From contig CM065880.1 of NCBI GenBank assembly GCA_033439255.1, positions 2,356,001-2,420,000 of the forward strand: a stretch of 64,000 nt of DNA, in the 5' to 3' direction. A model generated the notes under the pieces. The model saw only the letters and a list, made by a program, of their open reading frames with translations, made no database searches and had not been told where the DNA came from. The stretch is from Hericium rajendrae (lineage: Eukaryota; Basidiomycota; Agaricomycetes; Russulales; Hericiaceae). Within the stretch, counting starts at the first letter, position 1, and each line of letters starts with the position of its first letter. Both the position numbers and the translations under genes were made by a program. Of the stretch, positions 11,626-23,600 are shown in pieces.

Positions 11626-11928
11626 GGGGGATGAGGAAGTTGCAGGGGAGCCCGGCTTGCATTATGCAATTCTGTGACCGCATGTACCTGTACCTCATGT
11701 GTCGTCTTGTCATTTTGCTGGATCGAATGTCATCTGTGATTATTCACCCTGTTACCAAAAGGACCTCCATTCTGGCTTATGATGCAAATGATGATATACA
11801 CCTCCCTCGGACCCGACGGTTGACGCTATCCTATCATTTGAATCCGAAATCATACATGGTCCGGTTATTGTCCCCCAGTGATTGCAATGTCCATTACCAC
11901 TTCCCAGGTACGCCCTTACCAGACTGAA
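11626..11928. other. 3' flank of the F-box gene, no gene seen
   Basis: Ordinary mixed-composition sequence up to the insertion site of the DNA element; downstream sequence resumes at 14598. No ORF of note. Confidence 0.4.
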
Positions 11929-12374
11929 CATCTGAAAAATTAGAAATTTATATAGCTCAGTACTAAACTATATGCCCTCATATAGTGCTATGAGGTCTAT
12001 ATAGTCACCCTTGTACCTATGCAGAGCTATGGACATTATCATAGCCTTCATAGCAGCAGGTCAAAGGTATATAGATCTATGTACCTGTGAGCCATTGCTA
12101 TCATAGCTATGTACCACCACAGGCTTGCTATGGATTCTATCAGCCCTATGTTAGGTATGGTAGACTCCATAACGAGAAGTCAAAAAATTTATTATATCTA
12201 ACTCATTACTGGTACAAGGAATTATACAATAACTACATATACAAAAAGCAAACCCCAGGCAGCCATGCGCGCATGGCTAACGTCGGGTGCACCACGCCGA
12301 GGTCCGTGCGCATAGCGTTAGGTCGCGCGCAGATGGTGACAATGCGCGCGAGGTGAAGCGAGAGCGGAGAGGGT

Positions 12375-12560
12375 GTGGACACGGCGCGGATGGCGCGGAC
12401 ACGACGCGGACGGCGCGGACACGACGCGGACGGCGCGGACACGACGCGGACGGTGCGGACATGACGCGGACGGCGCGGACGGCGTGTGACACGGCGCGGA
12501 TGGCGCGGACACGGCGCTGCGGACGGCGCAGAGCGCGTGGACACGGCGCGGACGGCGTGG
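12375..12560. repeat. GC-rich minisatellite inside copy 0
   Basis: About eight tandem units of roughly 20 bp with the word GGCGCGGACACGACGCGGAC and variants. CpG is retained throughout, which suggests little cytosine decay in this copy. Confidence 0.75.
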
Positions 12561-13006
12561 AGGCGGCGGTGAGTGCACAGACACGGCAGAAACTGCGCAT
12601 GTGCGGCAGGGAGGGCATGCATGCAGCGGCGAGCGCACTGGGGGCGCACGGATGGCGCGATGGCGGCGCGGATGGCGCGAAGACAGCGCGGAATACGCAG
12701 GCCACGGTGCAGAGGGCGCAGGCGCGGCGATGAGGACACAGGCGCGGCGCGGAGGGCGACAGCGTGGTGTGGAGGGCGACAGCGTGGTGTGGAGGGCGTC
12801 GATGGGGCGCTCGGGGCTGTCGACGTGGCGCGCGGGGGTGGACGTGGCACAAAGAGCGGGAAGGCCGAGCACGCGCAGTCTGGTGGGCAGGAGGTGGATG
12901 GGCACAGGTGCGCGCAGTCCGAGCCACGCGCGGGCGCAGACGCACGTTGTCGGGGACATACGTGCTCGTCCGCGCGCGTGCAGGAACGGGCGGACGCAGT
13001 ACCACT

Positions 13007-13036
13007 CGAGTCCCGTTGCCAAGGCAACGGGACTCG
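13007..13036. promoter_or_regulatory. Perfect palindrome containing an RFX/Crt1-type X-box
   Basis: Arms CGAGTCCCGTTGCC and GGCAACGGGACTCG flank AA. The core GTTGCC-nn-GGCAAC fits the X-box consensus GTNRCC-N0-3-RGYAAC bound by RFX proteins (Crt1/Rfx1 in yeast). The same core recurs in other copies at 28396-28422, 30995-31018, 49723-49746, about 59851-59869 and 62867-62890. Confidence 0.6.
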
Positions 13037-13269
13037 ACGTTCGGTGTCGTGGCCGTGTCGGGGGTGCTGAGGTGGGGTGTGCATGAGGGATGGCGCAGGC
13101 TGTTGAAGCCGTGCGCGGGACGTTGGGGTAAGGCCGCGGAGCGTCGGAGCCACGCGCGGAGAACATCGCGTGTTGCGACGTGGCACCGATGCGGGGGATG
13201 CGGCGAGGAGGGCGGGAATGGGGAAAGGCGGCGATGGGAGGGTGGAGGCACGAAAGAACGAGAAAAAAT

Positions 13270-13302
13270 GAGAGTATCGCTCGGATAACGAGCGATACTC
13301 TC
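13270..13302. other. Conserved 14-bp stem-loop (stem-loop A)
   Basis: GAGAGTATCGCTCG, five bases, CGAGCGATACTCTC. Counterparts sit at 22123-22155, 26241-26266, 28240-28268, 31269-31296, 49211-49235 and 60138-60169, always just beyond a TACTAAY/TACTGAT-like branch motif when read in the direction of the GC-rich domain. Confidence 0.75.
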
Positions 13303-13736
13303 GGAATCAGTACAATAGAAACAAATATAGGTGCGTTTTTACTTACCTTGAGCCCTCCAAGCTTCTAACAGATCCTACAGGCCTTCGAATTGACGAGGAA
13401 CGAGGGAAACGAGGAGAGCGAGGTGGAGAGATGAACGGGAGTCATTGAGAAGTATGGAGCACAAGTCGAACGACGCGGCGCCTTAGTGCTCGAGCTATCG
13501 ATTGCGCGAGTTCAAACATCTCAAACATTGTTAATCGAATAAAATCACTATAATTTAGAAAAAAAAGACTACACATAAAATACATTCATACCATTCTACT
13601 ATATGAGCTACATGTCTAACTTATGTTCCGTACGCTACGAATCAGCAAATACAAGTTAACGAAATCTAATACTCAGTCTCTGACGCGGCGTCGGCAACGC
13701 CCGGCAGCCACGAATCTCGGCTTCGCCCGGGAATCG

Positions 13737-13744
13737 TATATAAG
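13737..13744 (+). promoter_or_regulatory. TATA promoter of the micro-exon transcript, copy 0
   Basis: TATATAAG follows a block conserved between copies (cggcaacgcccggcagccac, then ctcggcttcgcccggg). Homologous boxes: 21670-21677 (-), 25797-25804 (-), 27786-27793 (-), 31735-31742 (+), 48759-48766 (-), 60617-60624 (+). Confidence 0.6.
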
Positions 13745-14599
13745 GCTCGCGCGACGCGCGTTGCCTCTTGCTCTCTAACCCCCACCATCTCTCGCCACGT
13801 CGGCGTCGTCGTCGTCGTCGTTGCTTGCTCGCCGTTGCTCCTTTCTTGCTCGTCGTCGCTCCTTTCTTGCTCGTCGTCGTGCTTTCTTTGCTCGTTGTTC
13901 TCTTGCTCAATTATCTTAAGGTGTGTTGACTTTAATTTAATATTCTATGTTCTTTACTAATGCTCTCTCTAGTTATGTTTTTGTTATCTTCTTAAGTTAA
14001 GGTGAGTTGATCTTTTATTGTCTCTGTCTTTATGTCTATGTTATCTAATATTTTTGATCAATAGATTTTTGCTTTTTAGATTAAAGTAGGTTTTATTCAT
14101 TTGTTATCTTTTTGAATTGTGAGTATATATTGTTGTAGTAAATGATAAAGATTATAATAGATTGTGATGTTGTAATATATTAGATTGATCAATATGATAT
14201 AAAATTGGAATAATTACTTTCAAAATCATGTTTTGATATGATGTTTTAATAGTAATAATGAATATAAGATTTGCTTTATAGCTGGACAAAAATCTTGATA
14301 GTTTTGATAGATCTTATTACTTTGATAGATGTGCTAAGTTTACATATTGAGTATAACATGAGTAGGTAACATAGCTCTGATAGATTTAATAGCTAGGTAT
14401 CCTATAGTAGCTTCATAGTTAGCTACAATAGCTATGATAGTAGTTCATAGCACCTTCTTCAGCTCTGTAGCATCTCATAGCACTCCATAGCTCTCCCTTT
14501 GGACTATGAGGGCTATGTAGTAAAGGGAGGTGCTATGGGTCCATGACTCCTATATAAGATATGTAGAACTATGTAGAACCTGCAAATTTTTCAGATGAA

Positions 14600-15075
14600 A
14601 CATCCAGTGCGACAGAGCTATATCATCCCCAGTCATACCAGTACCGCACCGGGGTATGATTCCCTAGCTATGCCAATCTCTATAACCAATTCTCTGGCAT
14701 TAATTTCTACGGTTCCACTGGGTCATTATGGTGGATGCGACACCGTGGCAGATCGAAGGACTCGGGCGATGTTCTAGATGGTGACTGAGTCAGTGGGATC
14801 CTGTCTGGAAAGCCGAAATGGTCTGCCGGATCTGGCCATGCTTCCGAAAGAATGGTTCTCTGGGACAAGCCGCTTACCGAGCGTCGTTCTAGACATGATG
14901 CTGGGGTGGCCTACATCTGAAGACAGTTGCCGTCCGGAGGAGTGTTTGCATGTCGGATCAGCTCCGGCTAGGACTAGGACCCTGACATAAGATGACCCGC
15001 AGCATGTCCCATTGCAATCTAAGGATAGCGTCCAAGCCTTTTAATAAGTTGACTGAGTCTACCAGAATATTTTAG
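14600..15075. other. Intergenic stretch, nothing recognised
   Basis: Host-like composition without a convincing ORF, repeat or RNA gene. Confidence 0.35.
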
Positions 15076-15538
15076 CTACTGCTCTTCATAGAAAAGCTCC
15101 GAGGTTTTCTGTAATTGAATATGGAGCTCGATGAGCTCCCGCAATTTCTCCGTCTTCCACGCAATCAAGCGACGCAAAACGCCAATTTCTTCTAATCGGC
15201 TCGGTCTGCTCAGTTGAGTCCGGTGTGAAGGGTAGGCGCTCACCGGTCAGGACCTGGTGCTGCCAGGCCTTCCTGTCCGGTTCTAACGGAAGGGTCAATG
15301 TCGACGTAATACGGAGCCACTGTACCAATGATGAAGATGCGGCTGTATAGCGTAATGATGAAACTTGCCTCAGGTGGGGTGATATCAGAATCATTCCGGC
15401 TCGAGGACAGAAAAGATGAATTCTGTCCAGGCTGATGGGACTCGGTTGAGACATGGTTCCAGCGGTTTGGCGACTGGCGCGAAGCAAGGGTGGAGTCCTG
15501 TACATGCAACACAAGGAGGCAGGAGCAATGGAGTCCAA
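15076..15538 (-). pseudogene. Remnant of a hypothetical gene with C-terminal coiled coil
   Basis: On the minus strand the last frame ends in LEEIGVLRRLIAWKTEKLRE...QLQKTSELFYEEQ and a stop at 15076-15078, a convincing amphipathic coiled-coil tail. Upstream, another frame continues to about 15538 with SLVQWLRITSTLTLPLEPDR and AWQHQVLTGERLPFTPD. I see no clear intron joining them, so this is either a frameshifted remnant or a gene model I cannot resolve. It is divergent from the zinc-cluster gene. Confidence 0.35.
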
Positions 15539-15847
15539 AAAGAGACATGTTTAAGTGGACTAATAGTGACAGGTTTACAAGTGCATTCTAACCTTGTTCA
15601 GGACTGTTTGTTTTGTGGTATTGTCAGACATATTGTTTTGAGAGGACAAGAACAGGACAAGCAGACGGGACCCAGTAAAGGCGTTCTCGGTCTGCATGGA
15701 GGTGTCGCCAATATGTTGTCACAGTCACGCATCACGGTCACCTCGGATCGCCCATCCAGCGGCTATTGCCGGATGCTGTGTCTGCTAGCACAGTTGTACT
15801 GTTCCCCCTCCCATGCTCACTTCGTTGACATTGTTCGCCCACCCGGT

Positions 15848-17706
15848 ATGACTACTACTTCAGAACTCCTTGGCAACCTTCAATTGCATGAGGCCCATGT
15901 GGGGTGTGCCCTGGTCGCTTTGAAGAAGGCCATTGAGATTCAGCCGATGTCGAACAAGCGCCGGGAGTGGTGGCACCGCCGATTGTTGAAAGAATGTGTA
16001 AGTTCTGTTCTAGCTTTTAGCTTGTACATTTAGCTTACTGGGGTCATGTTGTTAGGACACAGCGTCTTGCATCATTCAAATGCTCAAAGTGATGGACAAG
16101 AACAAGACATTCGCATTACCCCTGCTGATCCAGAGTGTTGGCAGGAATTTGGTTGGTCTCATAAGGGCGAAGAAATTGTTGGATCCGAAGACCTTCGCGG
16201 GCACGGTGGACTCCTTTTCGGAGGGGAGGGATGATTGGTCGAAGTGTGTGGGGAGAATTCCATTGTCAGAGCATTGGTGGGTTTCAGAAGATTTGGATCA
16301 CAACACAACCGTGCCCTCCTCCCCCCCCCCAGTCCCGGGAACATCACGTGGGGCCACAGAACGCCTTCCTACCGAGTCTGTGCGGTCTGCTGAGTCCGTT
16401 GACGGTGGAAAGATACCTGCTGCGTCAACCAGCAGACTGATCCGACCCCCTGCTGTACAATCCGCGGGACATGCCATCTTAGCAACGACTGAAATGGCCA
16501 TTAAGCCTGTCGGTTTCACATCTGCACCTCATCCGGCACCACTAAGCACTACTCAGAGCGCAACAACTGATGATCCTCTGGAGAGAAACGAGCAGAGGCC
16601 ATCTGGATCTTCGATCACATTTACAGAAGACCACCGCATCCCAGCCCAGATTCCCTCTGGAGCTCCAACGACCCTGGCCCTGACTGCGCTGGCTCCACTA
16701 GTCCAGTCCGGCCTCCAAGTCGCACATAATGAACAGCTCGATGTGGTTATGGCAGGCAGTCCGGGGGATCAGAAACTGGACCGACCCCATCACGCCGAAG
16801 CGGAGAGCTCTCCAGACGTGCAGGATCCTCCTGCAGGTAACGGAGTGAGAAAGAAGGGTAAAGGGAGTCCTATGCCCGATGGGCCCCCAGACGACCTACC
16901 TGTAGTGGTAAGCATATCTGCCTTTCTCTTGTTTGTTCCTGCATGCTAAAGTCTTCATTCAGTCCCCACCTTGTTCCCCCTGTAGTCGAAAGGGTACTCG
17001 ATGCGTACGGTCTGAAAATTCGAATGGAGCATGCTGGTGGTGTTGGAAACGCCGGGCTAAGTGTCCCTTGGCAGGTGGGCGGGGCAAGACCCGTAGAACA
17101 GGCAAGAGAGGTTCTGACGGAGAAGGCGGGGAGCGGGAAGCCGGGGAGCAAGCGGCAGAACGAGCTACCAACGTCTCGGGACAGAAACGTAAAGGTAATC
17201 CACTCCATCGCCGAGAGTATGGGGGCTCATTAACCATATTTCTAGGCCCTCTGAAGTCCGCAGAATATGTTGTCACGGACGACGATGGAGCAGAACCAAT
17301 TCCTGCTGCACCTCCTGTGGGGAAGAAACCCCGCACGCTGCCCCCACATCACCCGGACCGAGAGGGTAGTCCGTCTGCAGCTAGAGGATTGCCAGGCGCC
17401 AAGAACAGCTCTAATAGTCGTGTCACTCTGACCAGTGATGTGAGCTTGCACTCAATTCGGGACCTCGCACAACGCTCATGGTCAACGGCGCAGTCTCTCC
17501 AAAGCCAGGTTGATGACCTCAAGGAGGAAGTGTGCAAGCTCCGAGGGCTCATCAAGACTCACGCACGTGACAACAGTTTGGGGCAGCAGCGCCTGGAGGA
17601 GGACTACGTTGTGCTGCAGGGCCAGATGCAAAACCTCCAGGTGGACCAGAACACGTTGAAGGACCAGGTGGCACACGTCACAAGGATCCAGGTCGAGAGT
17701 GCGTAG
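15848..17706 (+). CDS. Zn2Cys6-like cluster protein with C-terminal coiled coil
   Basis: Exons 15848-15997, 16056-16907, 16963-17194 and 17246-17706; introns of 58, 55 and 51 nt with GTAAGT/GTAAGC/GTAATC and TAG/CAG ends; 564 residues. Residues 338-368 hold CSPCSRKGTRC and ACWWCWKRRAKC, i.e. C-x2-C-x6-C-x9-C-x2-C-x6-C, which matches the fungal binuclear zinc-cluster spacing. The N-terminus is helical (LQLHEAHVGCALVALKKAIE), the middle is Pro/Ser/Thr-rich and disordered, and the C-terminal 90 residues form a coiled coil (LQSQVDDLKEEVCKLRGL). A nuclear DNA-binding role is possible, but the cluster lies mid-protein and lacks the usual basic spacing, and this mushroom-specific family has no known function. 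The last intron is a multiple of three, so its retention would not break the frame. Confidence 0.75.
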
Positions 17707-17884
17707 TCACAGTCAGTTCCTCATTATTTACATTTTATTTAGTCAGGCATGGATTCTCGTGCGCGTTTATCAGTAGTTTCCTTCATCGTGTGGATAGTCC
17801 GGCTGAGAAAGTAGTAGTCCGCAGACAATACAATTGTATTCTGATTCTCATATACCGGTCCATTGCATGCTGAAACCGGTTGGC

Positions 17885-18035
17885 CCAAGTCCGTTGAGTG
17901 AATCCGAATCTGCAGCCAGATTTGAGCATAAGTCCGAGGCCTAAGGATCTGAGAATCTGAAATTCCGAGTCCGAATCCGAACCCTAGTCCGAATAATATA
18001 AGTCCGAATCCGAGTCCGAGTCTGAGTCCGAATGT
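17885..18035. repeat. Degenerate GTCCGA-word microsatellite
   Basis: Repeated (A)GTCCGAATCCGA-type hexamers and variants, most regular at 17985-18035. No coding capacity. Confidence 0.6.
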
Positions 18036-18339
18036 GCATGCAGTGGTCCGAGACCGGGCTGGTGAATCCGGACAGGGACGAGGCCAGTTGAGCTGGGCCG
18101 TAGTTTGCGAGGCATTAAATATGGGTGACCGAGCTGCACCGTAAACTGCGGTACATATCTATGCAAGCTGACCCGTAACCTACGGTCTATTCCCAAATCC
18201 AGCTGGTTCGTGGCTTATGGACCAAAAATGGTGATTCCAGCTGGCTTTGACCAGTCCGTAACTTACGGCCTTAGGCCACTTTTGTCTGGCCCGTAGGTTG
18301 CGGTGAAAGTCAATGTATTGTGTGGCATGGGTGTGCTGC

Positions 18340-18941
18340 TGGCCCCTGCCTTGTACAGCCTTCGACATCTCACGCCTGGCCCCAGCACCTCAAGCGTGCA
18401 CTCTGCTGCCTCGAGCCCATGCCTGGCTATCCCAAGCCCTTTGCCGCACCTCTAGCCACCCACTGACACCTCGCCACACCTTGCCCTCCTCCATGTGCCT
18501 CTCGCACAGACCCACTGCACCTCGTGTGTGTGCACAACTTGTTGCACCCTGTCAGTATGCATGTACTCACACGCGGCCTGATCTGTGCATGCCTGCAGTA
18601 TTTATGCTTGTAGTGTAGTTGTCTGTAGTAGTCAATATAATGAATATAATTAATTTTGACTTTGAAAATTTTGTACCTAAGTATCTAGTTGACTTGACAT
18701 AGTATTAGTAGTATTTATAGTACTCATAGCTCACCTTACTAAGTATGATAGTACTATATATTTCAAACTGCTGGCTATGAAAGCTATAGCAAGACTATAT
18801 AACTGACACTAGTAGCTATGGGAGCTATGGAAGCTCTCATAGCTCTACATAGCTAGATAAGCAAACTATATAGCTCTGATAGCTCAGTCATAGCACTCAT
18901 AATATAACCTGCAGCTATATAAATTTCAGTTTTCTCAGATG
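18340..18941 (+). mobile_element. Right-arm remnant of a CATCTGAG-family element
   Basis: A C-rich stretch (18340-18610) passes into AT-rich sequence with GCTAT/ATAGC words and ends in TTTTCTCAGATG at 18941, the family's right end. The arm resembles 29340-29678 of copy 1 (tgtagtagtc..., ctaagyaagtatgata). No partner left end is found upstream. Confidence 0.6.
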
Positions 18942-18943
18942 TA

Positions 18944-19195
18944 CACTATAAAGACCAACACTCCAAGATAAGATAACAAAACATACAAAGATAAGATGAG
19001 ATAAGATAAGATAGAACTTTAAAGATAAAAAAGATAAGATAAAACTTACTTCATAGATAAGAAAAAGCAAAAATAATCTAAAGGCAAAGTCAACAAATTA
19101 GTACACAAGATATAGATATAGAAAAATATAAGACTTACTAACTTAAGATAATAAAAGCAAAAATGTAAAAGTCTACAAAGAATAGTAGTGTCACA
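18944..19195 (-). mobile_element. Internal remnant of a CATCTGAG-family element (micro-exon part)
   Basis: The sequence aligns with 27415-27660 of copy 1, including AAAGCAAAAAT blocks (minus-strand TTTTTGCTTT micro-exons) and gataagataagata strings. The CpG in the micro-exon core has become CpA here, which suggests an older copy. Confidence 0.55.
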
Positions 19196-19554
19196 GATCA
19201 CTCCATTTCACTCCACCTTCTTCTCTGCCATTAAGGCATTATGTCAGTCATGTACTCTAGCTGTCTCATCACATGTTCACTTCCTCATATGACCTGGGGC
19301 TATTCTTCACCCATGCCCTTGTTTTCCTTTGGGACATTCTATTATTCTCCATTTGACCACCATTCAGTCAATGGTGTGACTTTTGCCACAACTTATAAAT
19401 CAGACAAAAGTGACCTAAGGCCATAAGTTACAGGCTGGTCAAACCCAGCTGGAATGAGGATTTTTTGTCCATAAGCTATGGGCTAGCTAGATCTGAGAAT
19501 AGATCATAAGTTATGGGTCAGCTTATATAAATGTGTACCATAGGTTATGGCACA

Positions 19555-19990
19555 TCTAAAAAATTGAAATTTTATATAGCCAGAAGGCAGACTATGTATG
19601 CTATGAGAGCTCTATGTGTGTTATGTGGCTGGCCTATTCAGCTATGTAGAGCTATGTAGACTATGATAGTTGCTATAGTAGGAAGTGCAACATATATAGA
19701 GCTATGTACTTGTAAGAGGGCACTATGAATGCTATAGAACCCCTGTAGGCAGCTTTGGTCACCATAATTGCTATAGTAAGTCATTTAGATACCAGAGTGA
19801 TCAAGTCAAAAAAAATTATATTCGAGGCTGTTGAGATATACAACAAAGTATATAAGGTAATAAGCACTGTTTAGATTATAGACATCGAGCAAAAGTCCTG
19901 TATGAGATGGACAATCAGAAACTCAGTAATGGGTATAAATCACTATGTCATTTGTCTGTACCTGTTAAGAACTGTACATTTCATTTCTTA
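19555..19990 (+). mobile_element. Left arm of a decayed CATCTGAG-family element
   Basis: It starts CATCTAAAAAATTG with the dinucleotide CA before it. Positions 19640-19830 are a close reverse-complement match of 63826-64000 (gatcaagtc near 19800 against gacttgatc at 63839). Beyond about 19.99 kb sequence of a Gypsy fragment takes over, so the rest is either displaced beyond the window or lost. Confidence 0.55.
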
Positions 19991-20696
19991 ACTTGACATC
20001 ACTCCCTTCAACATCCACACCATGGTCAATGTCTTGTTGCTTCATTTCATTTATTTAATTATATCTACATGCATGCATGGACTCTATCGCATTGTCTCAA
20101 TCCACTATTTGTTTCCATCATGATCATTGCAGTGCTTCCCTATCTACTCTCCCATCATGTTTCATCTTCATCATGTGCAGTACGATGCTGCGCAATGCAC
20201 AGTTACTACCTTAGTTGCAACTACTGGCAGCCTAGTATGTCTGTCTTCATTTGTGATTATGTTGATGGCTGTGCTGCCTGCCAGGCCATCAAGGTTCAAA
20301 ATCACTGCCCTCATGTTGAAACAATTTCCAACACCATCTCCACTCATCCCTTCCAAGACATTACCTCAGACTTCATCATCAAGCTCCCAGAATGCCAAGG
20401 CTATGACTCCATCAATGTGGTCATCAACCATTTTACAAAGCACGTCTCTTTCACTCCTTGTAAAGAGACCATTACCAGTGATGGCACAGTCAACATCCTT
20501 TTTGACAGGATTTATTGGAACTACAGCCTCTGGGAATGCCTCATCTCTGATTATGGCCCACAGTATGCAGGCAAAGTCATATGTAGCATCTTTGACAAAC
20601 TTGGTATCAAGTCTTCCCTCAGCACTGCCTATCATCCACAGACCGATGGCAAGTCAGAACGTGTCAATCAAGAACTCGAGCAGTTCCTTTGCACCT

Positions 20697-23600
20697 CATC
20701 TGAGAAATTTTGGGTAGCTATAGAGAGCTTTATATCTTATATAGGTTGCATAACTCCATAGCTACCCTCTTTTGTATATATCTGACCATAGAGAGTCCTA
20801 GTCTATAGAGTGCTATATAGCTACTAGAGATAGCTATAGAGTGTTATGATAGCTATAGAGCTACAAGGATAGCTATGATAGCTATAGAGCTATAGGCTTA
20901 GCTATGAGAGCTATGTAGTCTAACTCTACTACAAAGTCTATAAAGTCTATATTATCTACACTATGCTGGTTCACTATATATTATCTGTACACTATAAAGC
21001 TTACCTTGTCTATACTATGTTAGCTCATTATGTACTATCTGTATATTATACATTCATCATGTAAATTTGTAGCTTAAATAGAATATAAAACTTCATTATA
21101 GCACAACACAAATAGATTTATCATAACAAAAGTTAAGCACAAATTAAAATTTTATTTACTAACTACAACATCATGATACATTACTGTACTGCATTATATA
21201 AGATAGATATTAAGAAAACTTCTATAAAAATATAAGCATCAGTCAAGACTAATATAAAAGACTACAAACAGACTTACAATGACTACAAAAAGTGAAAATC
21301 TAATCAAGAAAAAAACAATACTAATATTAGAAGATAACAAAGATAACAGATAAAAGCTTACCAAAGTAATAAAAAAGCGAAAATCTAGACAACATGAAGA
21401 CATCAGTACAAGACATAACAAAGCTTACCTAGTAAATATACAAAGGTACTATAACAGATATGAAGATATTAGTACAAGATATAAGAGGCAAAGAATAAAA
21501 GCTTACCTTATAGAGATTGCAACGACGAGGAAGAAATGATGATGACAGAGAGAACAACGACAACAACGAAGCAAACGACGATGAGTGAGCAAACAACAAC
21601 AACAACGGCATCGACGTGGCACGAGATAGTGGGGGTTAAAGAGCAAGAGGGAAGGCACATCGCGCGAGCCTTATATACGAATCCCGGGCAAAGCCAAGAA
21701 TCGTGGCTGCTGGGCGCTGCTGAGAGGGACTGGCTGGCAGACTTGAGTAAGTTGATGCTGTCACTCAGGGATTCACGGTGCAGTATATCCAAAGTGTTCT
21801 CATGTATTCTAATTGAATGTATAATCTATCATTGCCATCTTTTTTCCTGAATTTATATGACTTTATTTGATTTGTTGAGGCTCGAACAATGCAACTTCGC
21901 TCGTTCGGTGGCTGAAGCACCGAACGTGCATTGACTTCCATAGTTATTCGTCCCTCTCGCTCTCATTCTTTGCAGTACCTCCTTCGCTCCTTTGCTCCCT
22001 CGCTCTTTCCTCCCTCGTTCGCCACGTCGTCCTCAATGTCGAAGACTAGGGGCTAAAGTAGCAGGCAGAGGGTAATCAGGTAAGCAAAACAAACTTATCT
22101 TTTTAGTTTCCGCACTAACAAAGAGAGTATCGCTCGTTTTTCGAGCGATACTCTCGATGTATCTCCTCCCTCGGCCCTTCATGACCCATCTGCACCCTCC
22201 GCATCCCCCTCGCACCTTCCGCGCTCCATCCACGTGACGTCCACACCTCGTTCGAGCTCTCACACCCTGCGTGGACTCCAGCATGCCACGACATCTGGCC
22301 GCAGCCCCAAACAACGGCCACGCCCCCGCTCCGCCTTTTGCGCACACCAACGTGCGCAGGGTCGCGGATTACTCACTCGTGCCCCACACACGCCGTCTGC
22401 ATGCCATCTGCATGCAGTCAACGAAGCATGCATGGGCCACGTCATCGGGCGTCGCCTCCACCTGCCCGCTTCTCTGGCAACACCCCGTCCCCGCACGTTC
22501 GAACAACACCCCGCGGCACGTTCGCGCGCCCACTCAAGGCCCACACAGCCATTCAAGGCCCCGCTTACATACACGGCACCCCGTGCGTAGTGAATGGCAT
22601 GGGTAACCCTTGGGTATTTTTGAGCTAACCCATACCCATACCCATCAAAACCCACACCCATGCTGTGGGTATGGGTTTTCTGTGGGTTGGGTATGGGTAG
22701 GATATGGGTTCATGGGTAGCTCTGGGTTTATGGGTTACCCAAGGGTTGTAACATGTATTGAGAGACTATAGTCTTGTTATGCCATAAATATCTCAATATG
22801 AGCAGACACACATCAATAACATTGTAGCAGTTAACACTGATCAGTCAAAAAAGTCAAGAAAGTTCTATTATATTGTATCTCTTTTTTATCTCAGACTCTT
22901 TATTATCTATTTTATTACCTCTTAGAGCATCTGCCATGTTAGCCACCCTTAATACATTAGTCTGATTGTTGCTTGATTTAGTATATAGTATGGTTTGTAT
23001 CTTGATAATATACTTTGAACTAATCATTCTCAATATAAAAAAACCCATGACCCATGGTATGGGTATGGGTTTTTCATGGGTTGCATAAGGCTGACCCATA
23101 CCCATACCCATGATACCCATACCCATGACCCACTGTGGGTTACCCATACCCATGCCATTCACTACCCACGTGCCCGCAACAATGCCCAGCATGCCCATCC
23201 ACGCATCTCACCGTCCCGCGTACGCCCTTGTCACCCCGCGCCCGCTTGATGCCCTCCGCGCGTGTAGAACGCGCCGCATGCTCGTTCAAGGCCCTGCGTG
23301 CACGCCGCGCACGGCCAATGCCCCGCGCGGGTCGTCGGTGGCCCTCACACCTGCATGACACCTCACACGCCCGCGCAGCACCCCCGCCCATGCACAATGC
23401 CCCGTATGCCCACTCAACATCCTCCGTGCCCGCAGAGATGCCTGTTCACGGGCGCGCACGGCCTCATTCTCGCGGCAACGCACACGTGATGCCCCGCATC
23501 CACACCATTAGCCCACCGTGCGTGCGAAACACCTCGCCCGCCCATGCCACACCCCCCTCGTGCTCAACGTCCCGTGCACCAGCTCAACGCTCTCCGTTCA

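Larger units (their letters stand above)
11929..14597 (+). mobile_element. CATCTGAG-family non-autonomous DNA element, copy 0, complete
   Basis: Ends are CATCTGAAAAATT and TTTTTCAGATG; the 2-bp target duplication is AA (11927-11928, 14598-14599). The order inside is: AT-rich left arm with many GCTAT/ATAGC words (to about 12190); a GC-rich domain (12250-13260) with a tandem repeat, an X-box palindrome (13007-13036) and a stem-loop (13270-13302); an intron-like signal on the minus strand (GTAAGT at about 13348); a spacer; a TATA promoter pointing right (13737-13744); a GTC/GTT-rich first exon; then AT-rich sequence with TTTTTGCTTTTT-type micro-exons; and the right subterminal repeats. No transposase or other protein is encoded. 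Short variable duplications, conserved ends and dense subterminal repeats recall CACTA-like elements; that assignment is inference. Confidence 0.8.
18120..19554. mobile_element. Element with long inverted arms, interrupted by other repeats
   Basis: About 18120-18318 and 19365-19554 are inverted copies (for example CCAGCTGG..TTTGACCAG..CTTAGG on both). Each arm holds several 13-bp near-palindromes of the form CCGTAACTTACGG spaced tens of bases apart. The left arm keeps CpG, whereas the right arm shows CpA/TpG at the matching places. The space between holds fragments of CATCTGAG-family elements. The outer borders and the superfamily are uncertain. Confidence 0.5.

Noticed and set aside
12233-13251. 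Three long minus-strand frames over copy 0
   Set aside because: They overlap one another across a minisatellite and palindromes; a composition artefact.
14915-18941. CATCTGAAG at about 14915 as left end of the remnant ending at 18941
   Set aside because: No subterminal GCTAT array follows it, and it would place an intact host gene inside the element; most likely a chance match.
22590-23162. Telomeric repeat tract
   Set aside because: The hexamer TGGGTA is not a rotation of TTAGGG, and the arrays are inverted inside a TA-flanked element.
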